Assembly (NCBI GenBank): GCA_016297005.1
Contig: JAEDHK010000009.1
Coordinates: 1 to 61,065, forward strand
Source: Clostridia bacterium
GTDB taxonomy: Bacteria; Bacillota; Clostridia; Christensenellales; DTU072
Length of the DNA stretch: 61,065 bases
Reading direction: 5' to 3'
The notes under the pieces were generated by a model that did no database searches, was not told the DNA's origin, and saw nothing but the letters and a program-made list of their open reading frames with translations. Of this stretch, positions 40,238 to 49,187 are shown in pieces. Made by a program: the position numbers and the translations under genes. The number at the start of each line of letters is the position of its first letter. Position 1 is the stretch's first letter.

Positions 40238-43200
40238 CTTCGCTCTCCCCCTCGTAAAACGTCGTCTTATTTACTCCCGCCGGTTTCTTTCTGCTTTCCA
40301 CCTCTCCGCACAGCGCACGATAAGGACATCTGTCGCATGCTTTATCCATCGGATTCTTCTCTTTGTCTCCTTTTTGGATGTCCGAAATAGCTTGCTCGGA
40401 TATCTTAAACACGTAATCTGTTATCGCGCGGAATTCTTTTTCGGACAAGCGATTTCCACCCCTGTCCGCAAATTCAAGCGCGCCTTTTTTTTCTGTCAGC
40501 GCGAAATCGACGGTTGGGCTTTCGTACCGTCCTTTTCGTGCGCCGTCCGCCGCCCGATCGTCGAAGCGGCAATAAGTCTCTACGCTGTCTTCCATCTGTC
40601 CGCACATCGCGTACGAGCTCTTTTTTGCATAATATCCGGAACGGATGGGAAGATAAAAGACGCCCGCCGGGCGGTATCCGTTTTCCAAAAAGTGTTTCAG
40701 ATAAACGTACAACTGAATTTTTTCTCCGGTGTAGATCTTGTCCGTTTGCGGCTCGAAATTACCCGACTTATAGTCGATGACGCATATTTTGTCTCCGTCG
40801 ACGTCGGCGCGGTCGACGTATCCTTTAAAGTAGTATTTTCTTCCGTCCGCCGTCACGCTGAGAGCCTCTTCCCGATCGAACCTGACCTCGAAGAAAGCCG
40901 GCGTAAACTCGGAGTGTCTTACGTTGTCGGTCAGTTGCGTAAGCACCCGACGGCATTCGACGCGAAGTTGTTCCATTTCATAAGCGGACACAGGATCGTC
41001 GAAAAATCTTCCGTTTTCGGAGGCGGAAAAGATTACGTTTATACTCTGCTCGATCCTTTGCGGAATATCGGTCGCCGTTTTGATATCCCTTGCGTTAACG
41101 CGGAAATAGCGTTCCAGCACGGCATGGATCAACGTCCCCTTTTCATTGGGCCGCATCCGGCCTTCTTCCCGCTCGCGTAACTTCAAAACGTCCGCTAAAA
41201 AGTGTTTATAGGGGCAATTGAAGTAGTTTTCCAACATAGTAACTGAAATAACGAAATCTCCGTCAATTCTGCGATACCCCGCCGTGGGATCGCACTCTTC
41301 GTTTCCCTCTTTCATTCCGATGGCGTACCCTTTACCGATCAGATAGTCTTTAACGGCGTCCGCATATTCGGGCGGAACTTTCCCCGAAACGTATTCGTAA
41401 TACGCGTTCTCCGGACAGGATAACCGATATAGCAGTTTTTGTTCTTCATCAAAATCATAATACGATTCAAGCGGTTTTTCGTCGACGCCGAGTCGATCGA
41501 GGATCTCGCGGACCCCTTCTCCTTTTTCCGTTTTTTCTCCGGCCAGTCCCGTCTGCGCGTACCCGACGTACAATCTGCGCGACGGTTTGGAAATAAGGTC
41601 AATGACGGAAAATTTCTCGAAAAGATTCGTCTCTACGGGCGACGGATAGATCAGAAGTCCGCTTTTTTTCATCAGTTCGGTATCATAACATCCGAGAATA
41701 AGCGGATCGGACGTCTGGGAAGGAAAGTTACCTGCGGTCGCTCCCAACACGAAAAGGAATTTGACGTCGGAAAATCGACTGTCCGAAGTGTTCCCGATAA
41801 AAACGCAATCTACGTATTGCGGAAGTAAGCTCACGCTCATACCTTCCAACGTTGCCGAAAGCATCTCCGCAAAATCGGCGGGAGAGGACGGCCGTCCGGC
41901 GCAAATGGACCTGATTTCTTCGGCAACGGCGATCAGATCTTCCGTATCCGAATAGGCAAGCAAAACGCTGTTCTGTTCCTGTTCGCACTTTTCGCGCAGA
42001 GAGGTCGACTCTTCCGATCGAAGAACGGAAATAAAATAGTCGCAGAATTCTTCCGTTCCCGCGCCCGCTTTCGGTACTCTGTCCAAAAGGGCGAGCACCT
42101 TTTTACGAACGGCTTCCGCCGCGTCTTCGCGGAACGGCGTCAGAAAACGGGAATAAGAAACGCCGCACTTTAAGCAATAATTTTCGAACGCCCGTCTTTC
42201 TTCAAACGTAATCCCGGACAGAGGCGACCGCATGAATTCGAGCACGTCGCCAAGAGAAAAATCGGAACAAACCGTCCGTAACGCGGAAAATACGTATCTG
42301 GCTCCGAACGAACGGGCCACGGAGAACTTTTCATCGGTAAAACAGGGTATTCCGAACCGTGCGAAAACGGTCTTCATGACCGGTAAATAATCGTCCGCGT
42401 TACAACAAACGGCAACGTCTTTGTAACGATATCCTTCTTCGACGGTCAGTCGGCGTATCTCGCGGCAGGCGCACTTGACTTCTTCGTACGGGTTTTCCGC
42501 GACGAACACACGCACCTTTTTTTCTTCTTCTTTGGTAAAGTCGCCTTGCTTGCCGACCGAAAAGCCGAAAACTTCTTTTTGCAAGGTCCGGAACGGCTCT
42601 TCGAGTTCTTGATTACATTCTTCGTAGACAACGGGAATATTTTGCTCCGTGCACCAATCGACGAGCGCGTTACGTTGCAGAGAGGGATAACAAAAAACGT
42701 TACTTCCGCCCATTCCTCTGCAAAAAGAAACGGACACGGACGGGCAGACCCCGATTAATTTCCTGATCACAGCCGTTTGCAACTCGGAATAGACGTTGAA
42801 ACCGAGCACGTAAACGTGACTTTCGGCAATGGAGGGTATTTCGGGGATGCGCTCGCAAAGCCGTTCTACCCTGGTCACGGTGTCGAGATTTTTTTCGGAC
42901 AAAGCGCGCGCATACTCTTCGTATAACAGAGCGATATCGGCCAGCTTTTCGGCGGTGACGCCCTCTATGGAAGATAATTTTTCCCGAATCTGTTCCGGCG
43001 TGATCCCACCGGAGCGAAGAGAAGCGATCGCCGCGAACATTTCTCGCGCAAAGCCGACGCTCCGAATGTTTTTATAATAGTTCAGTTTATCGTTGTTTTC
43101 GGAAATAACACGGTATAAAAGAAGAACCGTGCCCTCTTTTGAAAGGCAATCTTTGGCAGAGTTCCCCAGACTTTTTATCGCCAGACGGGTAAAACTTTCT

Positions 43201-43385
43201 ACGTCGACGGTAAACGAACCGGACGGAAAGCACCTTTCGCACACCTCTTTTTCGACGCCGAGTGTATACCTGTCCGGCACGATGAAAAGATGCCGGGCGC
43301 CGGGCGCGTCGTTCTTTTTCAACCTCTCGAACAGACCTCTGTGACCGCCGAGAGTGGTGTTGGAGTCGATACAAAAGAATTTCAT
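40224..43385 (-). CDS. addB: ATP-dependent nuclease subunit B
   Basis: 1,053 residues from the ATG at 43385. It is the partner of AddA, with an inactivated helicase fold and its own C-terminal nuclease. Seen: an N-terminal pseudo-Walker region (SNTTLGGHRGLFERL); iron-sulfur cysteines in NCPYKHFL and CDRCPYRALC; nuclease residues in GYVDRADV and VIDYKSGNFEPQ. A longer frame from 43445 is rejected because MKFF is the family start. I see no Shine-Dalgarno sequence near that ATG; instead a -10-like box ends seven bases before it (43393-43398), so the mRNA may be leaderless. It is divergent from rpmH. Confidence 0.93.
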   Translation of the reverse strand: MKFFCIDSNTTLGGHRGLFERLKKNDAPGARHLFIVPDRYTLGVEKEVCERCFPSGSFTVDVESFTRLAIKSLGNSAKDCLSKEGTVLLLYRVISENNDKLNYYKNIRSVGFAREMFAAIASLRSGGITPEQIREKLSSIEGVTAEKLADIALLYEEYARALSEKNLDTVTRVERLCERIPEIPSIAESHVYVLGFNVYSELQTAVIRKLIGVCPSVSVSFCRGMGGSNVFCYPSLQRNALVDWCTEQNIPVVYEECNQELEEPFRTLQKEVFGFSVGKQGDFTKEEEKKVRVFVAENPYEEVKCACREIRRLTVEEGYRYKDVAVCCNADDYLPVMKTVFARFGIPCFTDEKFSVARSFGARYVFSALRTVCSDFSLGDVLEFMRSPLSGITFEERRAFENYCLKCGVSYSRFLTPFREDAAEAVRKKVLALLDRVPKAGAGTEEFCDYFISVLRSEESTSLREKCEQEQNSVLLAYSDTEDLIAVAEEIRSICAGRPSSPADFAEMLSATLEGMSVSLLPQYVDCVFIGNTSDSRFSDVKFLFVLGATAGNFPSQTSDPLILGCYDTELMKKSGLLIYPSPVETNLFEKFSVIDLISKPSRRLYVGYAQTGLAGEKTEKGEGVREILDRLGVDEKPLESYYDFDEEQKLLYRLSCPENAYYEYVSGKVPPEYADAVKDYLIGKGYAIGMKEGNEECDPTAGYRRIDGDFVISVTMLENYFNCPYKHFLADVLKLREREEGRMRPNEKGTLIHAVLERYFRVNARDIKTATDIPQRIEQSINVIFSASENGRFFDDPVSAYEMEQLRVECRRVLTQLTDNVRHSEFTPAFFEVRFDREEALSVTADGRKYYFKGYVDRADVDGDKICVIDYKSGNFEPQTDKIYTGEKIQLYVYLKHFLENGYRPAGVFYLPIRSGYYAKKSSYAMCGQMEDSVETYCRFDDRAADGARKGRYESPTVDFALTEKKGALEFADRGGNRLSEKEFRAITDYVFKISEQAISDIQKGDKEKNPMDKACDRCPYRALCGEVESRKKPAGVNKTTFYEGESEDGME

Positions 43386-43392
43386 GCGATTA

Positions 43393-43421
43393 ATGATACC
43401 ATGAAAAGCGTCCTCTTGCAA
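43393..43421 (-). promoter_or_regulatory. Possible leaderless promoter of addBA
   Basis: Minus-strand TTGCAA, 17 bases, TATCAT, then seven bases to the ATG. RNA would begin at or within a base or two of the start codon. No Shine-Dalgarno sequence is present. Confidence 0.5.
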
Positions 43422-43464
43422 GATTTTTACATTTACCACCCGCAAAATAAAAGCGCATTTTTTA

Positions 43465-43493
43465 TTGACAAAATAAAAATTGTTATATATAAT
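43465..43493 (+). promoter_or_regulatory. Consensus promoter of the rpmH operon
   Basis: Perfect TTGACA and TATAAT with a 17-base spacer, about 95 bases upstream of rpmH. It likely drives the whole rpmH-rnpA-yidD-yidC-jag-mnmE block. Confidence 0.88.
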
Positions 43494-43587
43494 ATCACTT
43501 ACGTTCGCACGTCCTTTTCTTCATGCAACGACGGCGAGGATGCGAAATCGACCGAAAAATCATTATTTTTGCGAGGAATACAGCACT

Positions 43588-43722
43588 ATGAAAAGAACTT
43601 ACCAACCCAAGAAAAGACAAAGAAGCAAAGAACACGGTTTCCGTGAAAGAATGTCCACCAAGAGCGGACGTAACGTACTGAAAAGAAGAAGAGCCAAAGG
43701 CCGAGCGAAGCTGTCCGCATAG
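43588..43722 (+). CDS. rpmH: 50S ribosomal protein L34
   Basis: 44 residues: MKRTYQPKKRQRSKEHGFRE onward, with the typical basic tail GRNVLKRRRAKGRAKLSA. A structural protein of the large ribosomal subunit. AGGA lies about 11 bases before the ATG. It is first in the block that normally flanks the replication origin, but dnaA is not divergent from it here; addB is. Confidence 0.97.
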   Translation: MKRTYQPKKRQRSKEHGFRERMSTKSGRNVLKRRRAKGRAKLSA

Positions 43723-43739
43723 GCAGCGGGACTTTTCTC

Positions 43740-44081
43740 ATGCAAAGGATCTACCGCCTGACGCAACGAGGGAGCTTTTCTTACATATATAATCACGGAA
43801 TTTGTCGCACGACGTCCCGTCTGAGCGTATATAAGGTCCCCGCCCACAACATAAAAGTGGGCATCGTCGTCGGTAAAAAGGTCGGAAACAGCGTGGTAAG
43901 AAGTCGCGTCAAGCGCCGCATTGGCGAACGCTTTCGGTTGCTTATCCCGAATATCGACCCAAAAAACAATTTTGTCATCGTAGCGCGTTCCGCCTGTGCG
44001 GACGCCACCAGCGAAGAGATCAATATGGATCTGATCTGTATTCTGAAAAAATTCAGAGTGCTTTCGGAGAACGAGGGATGA
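43740..44081 (+). CDS. rnpA: Ribonuclease P protein component
   Basis: 113 residues. It helps the RNase P RNA trim tRNA 5' leaders. The RNA-binding signature KVGNSVVRSRVKRRIGERFR is intact, and the length is normal. It starts 18 bases after rpmH, with only a weak ribosome binding site, as often seen. Its stop overlaps the yidD start (ATGA). Confidence 0.96.
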   Translation: MQRIYRLTQRGSFSYIYNHGICRTTSRLSVYKVPAHNIKVGIVVGKKVGNSVVRSRVKRRIGERFRLLIPNIDPKNNFVIVARSACADATSEEINMDLICILKKFRVLSENEG

Positions 44082-44320
44082 AGCGATTCTGTTTTTTTCT
44101 GCTTCGGCTTTATAAAATGTTTATTTCTCCCTCTCTTGCTTCACGGTGCAAATATACGCCAACCTGTTCGATGTACGCATACGACGCAATAGAGCGGTAC
44201 GGCGTGATCCGGGGGATCCTCCTCGGTTCTTACAGAATCCTACGTTGCAATCATTTTTCCAAAGGCGGTTACGATCCCGTCAAGGAAAACCTCAGAGGTA
44301 ATGCCAAATGGACTTTATGA
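44078..44320 (+). CDS. yidD: Membrane protein insertion efficiency factor
   Basis: 80 residues. A small amphipathic membrane-associated protein that aids YidC-dependent insertion. The signature CKYTPTCSMYAYDAIERYG and the C-terminal RCNHFSKGGYDPV are characteristic. It overlaps rnpA by four bases and yidC by 13 bases, which indicates tight coupling. Confidence 0.95.
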   Translation: MKRFCFFLLRLYKMFISPSLASRCKYTPTCSMYAYDAIERYGVIRGILLGSYRILRCNHFSKGGYDPVKENLRGNAKWTL

Positions 44321-45384
44321 ATTTACTCTCGGCCAACCAGCTCAGTAACGCTATCGGGGACTTGATCTATAAGTACCTCTACGCCTGGGTGCAGACGTGG
44401 TCGGATAACTGGACGACGATAGGCGCATTCAGCGTGACGACTATTATGTTTACCATCTTCCTGAAAGTGCTCGTTTCTCCCTTGGATATCTGGCAGAAAG
44501 CGGTCATGCGTAAAAATGCCAAAAAGATGGATGCCATGAAGCCGGAACTCGAAAAGATCAATAAGCAATGCGGCAGCAACCGCGAGCTTCTTGCGCAAAA
44601 GCAACGCGAGGTCTACAAAAAGCACAAGTACTCCATGTTCGGCTCTTGCTTGCCTCTCATCATTACAATGGCCGTCTTCTTCATCGTCTTCGCCGGATTC
44701 AACGGAGCCGTCTCCACGCACAATTCGGAAACGTACAAGGCTCTGCGCAACGAGTACAATACGGTCTACGTGCAAGTTCTGGACGAAAAAGATCCTGACA
44801 GAACGCTGACGGGCGAAGACGCCGCCAGAATAAATAACGAGGCCAAAGCCGCGGGTCAGGCCGCCGTCGTCGATCTCTACGAAGCCAAATATAAAGAATC
44901 TTTCTTTTGGGTAAAGAATATTTTCGCCGGCGATAACTGGCAATCTCCGATCATGTCCGCGGCCGAAACGGCAAAGTCCGTTTCTTTACGCGAAGACGAA
45001 TACAACGACGTCATGGGCGGACTCAAAGCCAAATACACCGGCTGGAACGGATACCTCATTTTACCCATACTCGTTCTTTTGCTGAATATCGCGTCTATCT
45101 TTATCAATAAACCGATGATGCAACAACAGCAGAACGCCGCCGTCGCCGCTCCCGGACAGACGGACGAACAACAGAAAGCGCAACAATCGCAGGCCAAGAT
45201 GATGCAATACGTCATGCCCGTAATGATGTTCGTCTTCGCCCTCTTCTATTCGGCGGCATTTACCCTTTATATGTTCGTCAATATGCTCTTTTCCATCGTT
45301 CTCAATCTGACTTATACCATCATTACTAAAAGAAAGGACGACAGAGAAAGAGAACGCATTTTGTCCACTACCTTTAAAAAATAA
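44308..45384 (+). CDS. yidC: YidC/Oxa1 membrane protein insertase with enlarged loop
   Basis: 358 residues. It inserts membrane proteins, alone or with SecYEG. The Oxa1 core is visible: TM1 with VTTIMFTIFLKVLVSPLDIW, the cytoplasmic coiled coil (MRKNAKKMDAMKPELEKINK, then YKKHKYSMFGSCLPLI), TM2, FFWVKNIFAGDNW, then the C-terminal helices. Two points are unusual. There is no lipoprotein signal. The stretch between TM2 and the FFWVKN motif carries an extra charged insert of about 60 residues (residues 135-200), with another extra segment before TM3. AGAGG lies nine bases before the ATG. Confidence 0.95.
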   Translation: MDFMNLLSANQLSNAIGDLIYKYLYAWVQTWSDNWTTIGAFSVTTIMFTIFLKVLVSPLDIWQKAVMRKNAKKMDAMKPELEKINKQCGSNRELLAQKQREVYKKHKYSMFGSCLPLIITMAVFFIVFAGFNGAVSTHNSETYKALRNEYNTVYVQVLDEKDPDRTLTGEDAARINNEAKAAGQAAVVDLYEAKYKESFFWVKNIFAGDNWQSPIMSAAETAKSVSLREDEYNDVMGGLKAKYTGWNGYLILPILVLLLNIASIFINKPMMQQQQNAAVAAPGQTDEQQKAQQSQAKMMQYVMPVMMFVFALFYSAAFTLYMFVNMLFSIVLNLTYTIITKRKDDRERERILSTTFKK

Positions 45385-45408
45385 CCTTGTAAGGAGATAA
45401 TAAATCCA

Positions 45409-46230
45409 ATGGAACAACAATCGTATGAATTCAAGGCGTCCAACGTTGCCGCAGCGAAAAAGAAGGGACTGGAAACGTTAGGCATTACCGAAGATCAGGC
45501 GGAGATAGAAGTACTTGCAAACGGCGGAATTTTTTCCAAAGCGATCGTACGCATCACCCCTAAAGAAACGCTTGCAGAAGAAGTCAACGAACCGGAAGAA
45601 GAAGTTGCAGAACCGATCAAAGAGGAGCCCGCTCCCGTAAAAACCGCTTCCGCCGAAGAAAAAGAAGAGGTCAGCTATGAAGTTCTGAAACAGAAACTCG
45701 AAGAAGGAAAAGAATTTTTTGCGGGGCTTTTGAAAACGGCCGGCGGAAAAGGCGGTTTCGAAGCGCACGTCCGCGAGGGCGAACTTTGCTTTTATATCGG
45801 CGCGGAAGACGCAAAGCGTTTTATCGGTTACAAAGGAGAAACGTTGGAAGCTATTCAGGTCCTCGTCAGCCACTTTATCAACCAAAAATACGAAGGTCCG
45901 CACATCAGCGTAATCGTCGACGCGGACTTCTATCGCGAAAGAAAGAAGAAAACGTTGATCGCCATGGCTCGTCGGCTTGCCACCCAGGCCTTCCGTACAC
46001 ATCGCGAGATTGCTCTCGAACCGATGAACAGTTATGAGCGCCGCATCATCCACACCGCTCTTCAAAACAGCTACGAAGCGGAGACCCGTTCGGACGGAGA
46101 AGGCGCCTCTCGTCACGTCGTCATCGTCCCGAAAAACGGACAGATGAGCTACGGAACCGATTCTTCTTTCCGCAAAAAGGGACCGTCGCGTACGAAGAGC
46201 TACGGCTACGAAAAAAGAAAGTTCTTTTAA
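45409..46230 (+). CDS. jag: Jag/KhpB RNA-binding protein
   Basis: 273 residues. An RNA-binding regulator tied to cell elongation and division in Gram-positives. An N-terminal Jag_N domain (YEFKASNVAAAKKKGLETLG), an acidic Pro/Glu linker (about 60-95), a KH domain with GxxG (IGYKGE), and an R3H domain (MNSYERRIIHTALQ) with DADFYRERKKKTL between them. A basic tail follows (RKKGPSRTKSYGYEKRK). AAGGAG precedes the ATG. It follows yidC, the usual order. Confidence 0.95.
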   Translation: MEQQSYEFKASNVAAAKKKGLETLGITEDQAEIEVLANGGIFSKAIVRITPKETLAEEVNEPEEEVAEPIKEEPAPVKTASAEEKEEVSYEVLKQKLEEGKEFFAGLLKTAGGKGGFEAHVREGELCFYIGAEDAKRFIGYKGETLEAIQVLVSHFINQKYEGPHISVIVDADFYRERKKKTLIAMARRLATQAFRTHREIALEPMNSYERRIIHTALQNSYEAETRSDGEGASRHVVIVPKNGQMSYGTDSSFRKKGPSRTKSYGYEKRKFF

Positions 46231-46233
46231 GCC

Positions 46234-47559
46234 GTGACCGACACCATCGTCGCCGTGGCGACTTCCCTTGCCACGACTTCTGCTATCAATATTATTAAAG
46301 TAAGCGGCGAAGACGCTTTTGCAATCGTGCAAAGCGTCTTTTCTTGTAGAAAAAAACCGGACTCCCCCGAACCGAACTATATGTATTTGGGAAGGATCGT
46401 CGGCAAAAACTTTTCCGAAAGGGCTTTCTGCGTTTTCTTTAAAGGGCCTCATTCTTATACAGGCGAGGACGTGGCCGAAGTGCATTGTCACGGAGGGATC
46501 GGCGTTACGCAAGCTATCGTTCGCTTATTGCGTGAAAAAGGCGCCCGGCCGGCGCAAGCGGGCGAATTTACGAAACGCGCCTTTCTGAACGGAAAGCTGA
46601 CTTTGGCCGAAGCCGAAGGCCTGCTCGACGTAATTAACGCCGAAAGCGAAAGCGCAATCCATAACGCTTACCGTCTGGTCGGCGGACAACTTCTGCAAGG
46701 GCTATACGAAAGCGAAAAACGCTTGATCGCCGCTATGGCTATGATGGAAGTCAAACTCGATTATCCGGAAGAAGTGGAAGAAGACACCTTTCCGAAAGCG
46801 CAAGAAGCATTACGCTTCGCGCTAAAAGAAGTTAACGCCCTCCTCGCTTCCGCCGCTTATGCCAAGATCGTCAAATCCGGAGCGGACGTTGCTATCGTCG
46901 GATTGCCGAACGTCGGAAAAAGCACCCTTCTGAACGCCCTCGTACGCTCGGACAGAGCCATCGTCAGCGACATTGCCGGCACCACGAGAGACGTCCTGTG
47001 CGAGAGCATAGAGCTGTCGGGCATGCGACTGAATTTTCTTGATACCGCCGGCATCCGAGAAAGCGGAGACGTTATCGAAAAAATCGGCGTAGAGCGTTCC
47101 AAAAAGGCTATTGAGGGAGCCGATATCGTATTATTTATTACCGATCTTACTTGTCCGATTACGGAAAGCGAAGCGGAGATCGCCTCGCTCATAAGAAATA
47201 AAAAACATATTCTTATCGGAAATAAAGCGGATAAAAAAGCCTATCCAAGAGAGGCGGATTGCTATATCTGCGCCAAGACGGGAGAAGGGGTAGACGAAGT
47301 AACCGATAAAATTTTATCTCTCCTGAATCGCGACGCCGTTTACACCCAAGGCATACTGACCAACGAACGCCACGTGGCCGCGTTGACCGAATGCGAAAAA
47401 TACCTTACCGCCGCTCTCGATACCTTTGGTATTGCTCCGATGGAATGCACTCTGGCGGACGTTCGTTCCTCTTTAAACGCTCTCGGGACCGTCACGGGTA
47501 CCGGCGTCAGCGACGCTGTGATCGACAATGTCTTTTCAAACTTTTGCGTCGGCAAATAA
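46234..47559 (+). CDS. mnmE: tRNA modification GTPase
   Basis: 441 residues. With MnmG it installs the (carboxymethyl)aminomethyl group on U34 of certain tRNAs. It has an N-terminal tetrahydrofolate-binding domain, a helical domain (PAQAGEFTKRAFLNGKLTLA), G motifs GLPNVGKST, DIAGTTRD, DTAGIRE and GNKADK, and a C-terminal FCVGK (usually FCIGK) with the catalytic cysteine. The start is GTG at 46234, three bases after the jag stop, without an obvious Shine-Dalgarno sequence. mnmG does not follow; the block ends here against convergent argH. Confidence 0.95.
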   Translation: MTDTIVAVATSLATTSAINIIKVSGEDAFAIVQSVFSCRKKPDSPEPNYMYLGRIVGKNFSERAFCVFFKGPHSYTGEDVAEVHCHGGIGVTQAIVRLLREKGARPAQAGEFTKRAFLNGKLTLAEAEGLLDVINAESESAIHNAYRLVGGQLLQGLYESEKRLIAAMAMMEVKLDYPEEVEEDTFPKAQEALRFALKEVNALLASAAYAKIVKSGADVAIVGLPNVGKSTLLNALVRSDRAIVSDIAGTTRDVLCESIELSGMRLNFLDTAGIRESGDVIEKIGVERSKKAIEGADIVLFITDLTCPITESEAEIASLIRNKKHILIGNKADKKAYPREADCYICAKTGEGVDEVTDKILSLLNRDAVYTQGILTNERHVAALTECEKYLTAALDTFGIAPMECTLADVRSSLNALGTVTGTGVSDAVIDNVFSNFCVGK

Positions 47560-47757
47560 CTCCTCGTTCTACGATGACAGACTAAAAAAGCACGCCTTTT
47601 CGGTTCGATATAGCCGACTCCTCCCGAATCGGCTTGTTGTGGATGATACGGAAAGTCGTTTCTGCCGTTCAGCCCCGTTTGTATTGCGTTTCTTTTTGAT
47701 CGTTTTTTAAGACTTATTCCGCAGTTTACTTTACCAATATATTGAGAAGACAATGAA

Positions 47758-47795
47758 AAGGATTCGGCAGTTATCCGAATCCTTCATTTTTGAAT
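47758..47795. terminator. Bidirectional terminator between mnmE and argH
   Basis: Stem AAGGATTCGG/CCGAATCCTT with a 7-base loop. On the plus strand it is followed by CATTTTTG; on the minus strand by TTCATTG. The 190 bases between mnmE and the stem show no gene; a 60-codon plus-strand frame at 47528-47710 lacks a ribosome binding site. Confidence 0.75.
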
Positions 47796-47810
47796 TTTTG
47801 TTTTATGAGT

Positions 47811-49184
47811 TTACTTAATAAATTCTTTGATGAATTGAATCTGTTTTTCTACGTTTTCCGGAGCGGTGCCGCCATAAGAAATACGCTTTTTGACGCAAGT
47901 GGATAAATCTATGGCTTCATAGACGTCTTCGTCTATCAGCTTTTCAACCGCCTTATATTCGTCGATGGTCAGCGTATCGAGCGTTTTGTTTTCCGTAATG
48001 CATTTTTTGACCAATCCGCCGGAAACTTTATAGGCGGTCCGGAACGGCAAGCCCTTCCGCACGAGATAGTCGGCAAGATCGGTCGCATTGATAAAGCCTT
48101 TGCTCGCCGCCTTTTTCATGTTCACAACGTTGAAGACAGCGGTTTTTAACATGGGAGTAAAGACGGTCAGGCACTTTTTGACGGTGTCGGCCGCGTCAAA
48201 AACGCCCTCTTTGTCTTCCTGCATGTCCTTATTATACGCAAGTGGCAGGCCTTTGAGCACGGTCAGTATTCCCATCAGGTCGCCGTAAACGCGACCCGTT
48301 TTTCCGCGGATCAGTTCGGCCATATCGGGGTTCTTTTTCTGCGGCATGATGGACGAACCGGTAGTAAAGGCGTCTGACAGCTCCACAAAGCGGAACTCCC
48401 AACCCGACCACAGAATCAGTTCTTCGCAAAACCGGGATAGATGGGTCATAGCCAGGGCGCTGTTTGCGGAAAACTCCGCGACGAAATCCCTGTCCGATAC
48501 GCCGTCGAGACTGTTTTTGCAAACGTCGCCGAATCCGAGTTGATTCGCCTCGAAAAACCGATCGGTATCGTAGGTTGTACCGGCGAGAGCGCAACAACCG
48601 ATGGGAGAAACGTTCATCCGTTTCCGGGCGTCGAGAAAACGTTCAACGTCGCGGACAAACATCATCGCATAAGCCATCAAATGGTGGCCGAGAGTAACCG
48701 GTTGGGCCCGTTGCAAATGGGTATAACCGGGCATAACGTCGCATTTATGTTGTTCGGCCTTTTCTTGCAAGACGAAAAGAAGGTCTTTCAAAAGCCTGAC
48801 GATCTCATCCGTTTCGTCCCGAAGATACATCCTCAGGTCGAGAGCGACCTGGTCGTTCCGACTGCGGGCCGTATGAAGTTTCTTTCCCACCTCGCCGAGA
48901 CGTTCCGTCAAAACCTGTTCAACGAACATATGGATATCTTCGGCGTTCGGATCGATGATAAGAGTGCCTGATTCAAGATCGTCCAGAATGCCTTGGAGAC
49001 CGCCGATCAGCGTTTCCGATTCTTCTTCCGTCACGATTCCTCTCGCGCCGAGCATGGCGGCGTGCGCCATACTGCCGGTGATGTCCTGCCGGTACATCTT
49101 CCTGTCGAAAGAAATGGAAGAATTAAAATCGTCGCACAATTTATCGGTTACGCCGTCTGTGCGCCCCATCCACATTTTTGCCAT
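47811..49184 (-). CDS. argH: Argininosuccinate lyase
   Basis: 457 residues. It splits argininosuccinate to arginine and fumarate, the last step of arginine synthesis. The superfamily signature GSSIMPQKKNPD is intact, as are TARSRNDQVALDLR and MPGYTHLQRAQPV. It starts three bases after the argG stop, with GGGG upstream, so the two are an operon. Confidence 0.97.
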   Translation of the reverse strand: MAKMWMGRTDGVTDKLCDDFNSSISFDRKMYRQDITGSMAHAAMLGARGIVTEEESETLIGGLQGILDDLESGTLIIDPNAEDIHMFVEQVLTERLGEVGKKLHTARSRNDQVALDLRMYLRDETDEIVRLLKDLLFVLQEKAEQHKCDVMPGYTHLQRAQPVTLGHHLMAYAMMFVRDVERFLDARKRMNVSPIGCCALAGTTYDTDRFFEANQLGFGDVCKNSLDGVSDRDFVAEFSANSALAMTHLSRFCEELILWSGWEFRFVELSDAFTTGSSIMPQKKNPDMAELIRGKTGRVYGDLMGILTVLKGLPLAYNKDMQEDKEGVFDAADTVKKCLTVFTPMLKTAVFNVVNMKKAASKGFINATDLADYLVRKGLPFRTAYKVSGGLVKKCITENKTLDTLTIDEYKAVEKLIDEDVYEAIDLSTCVKKRISYGGTAPENVEKQIQFIKEFIK

Positions 49185-49187
49185 GTT

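Noticed and set aside
45478..46512. Minus-strand 344-codon frame opposite jag and mnmE
   Set aside because: Both plus-strand genes are certain family members; this frame is Phe/Arg-rich and unlike a protein.
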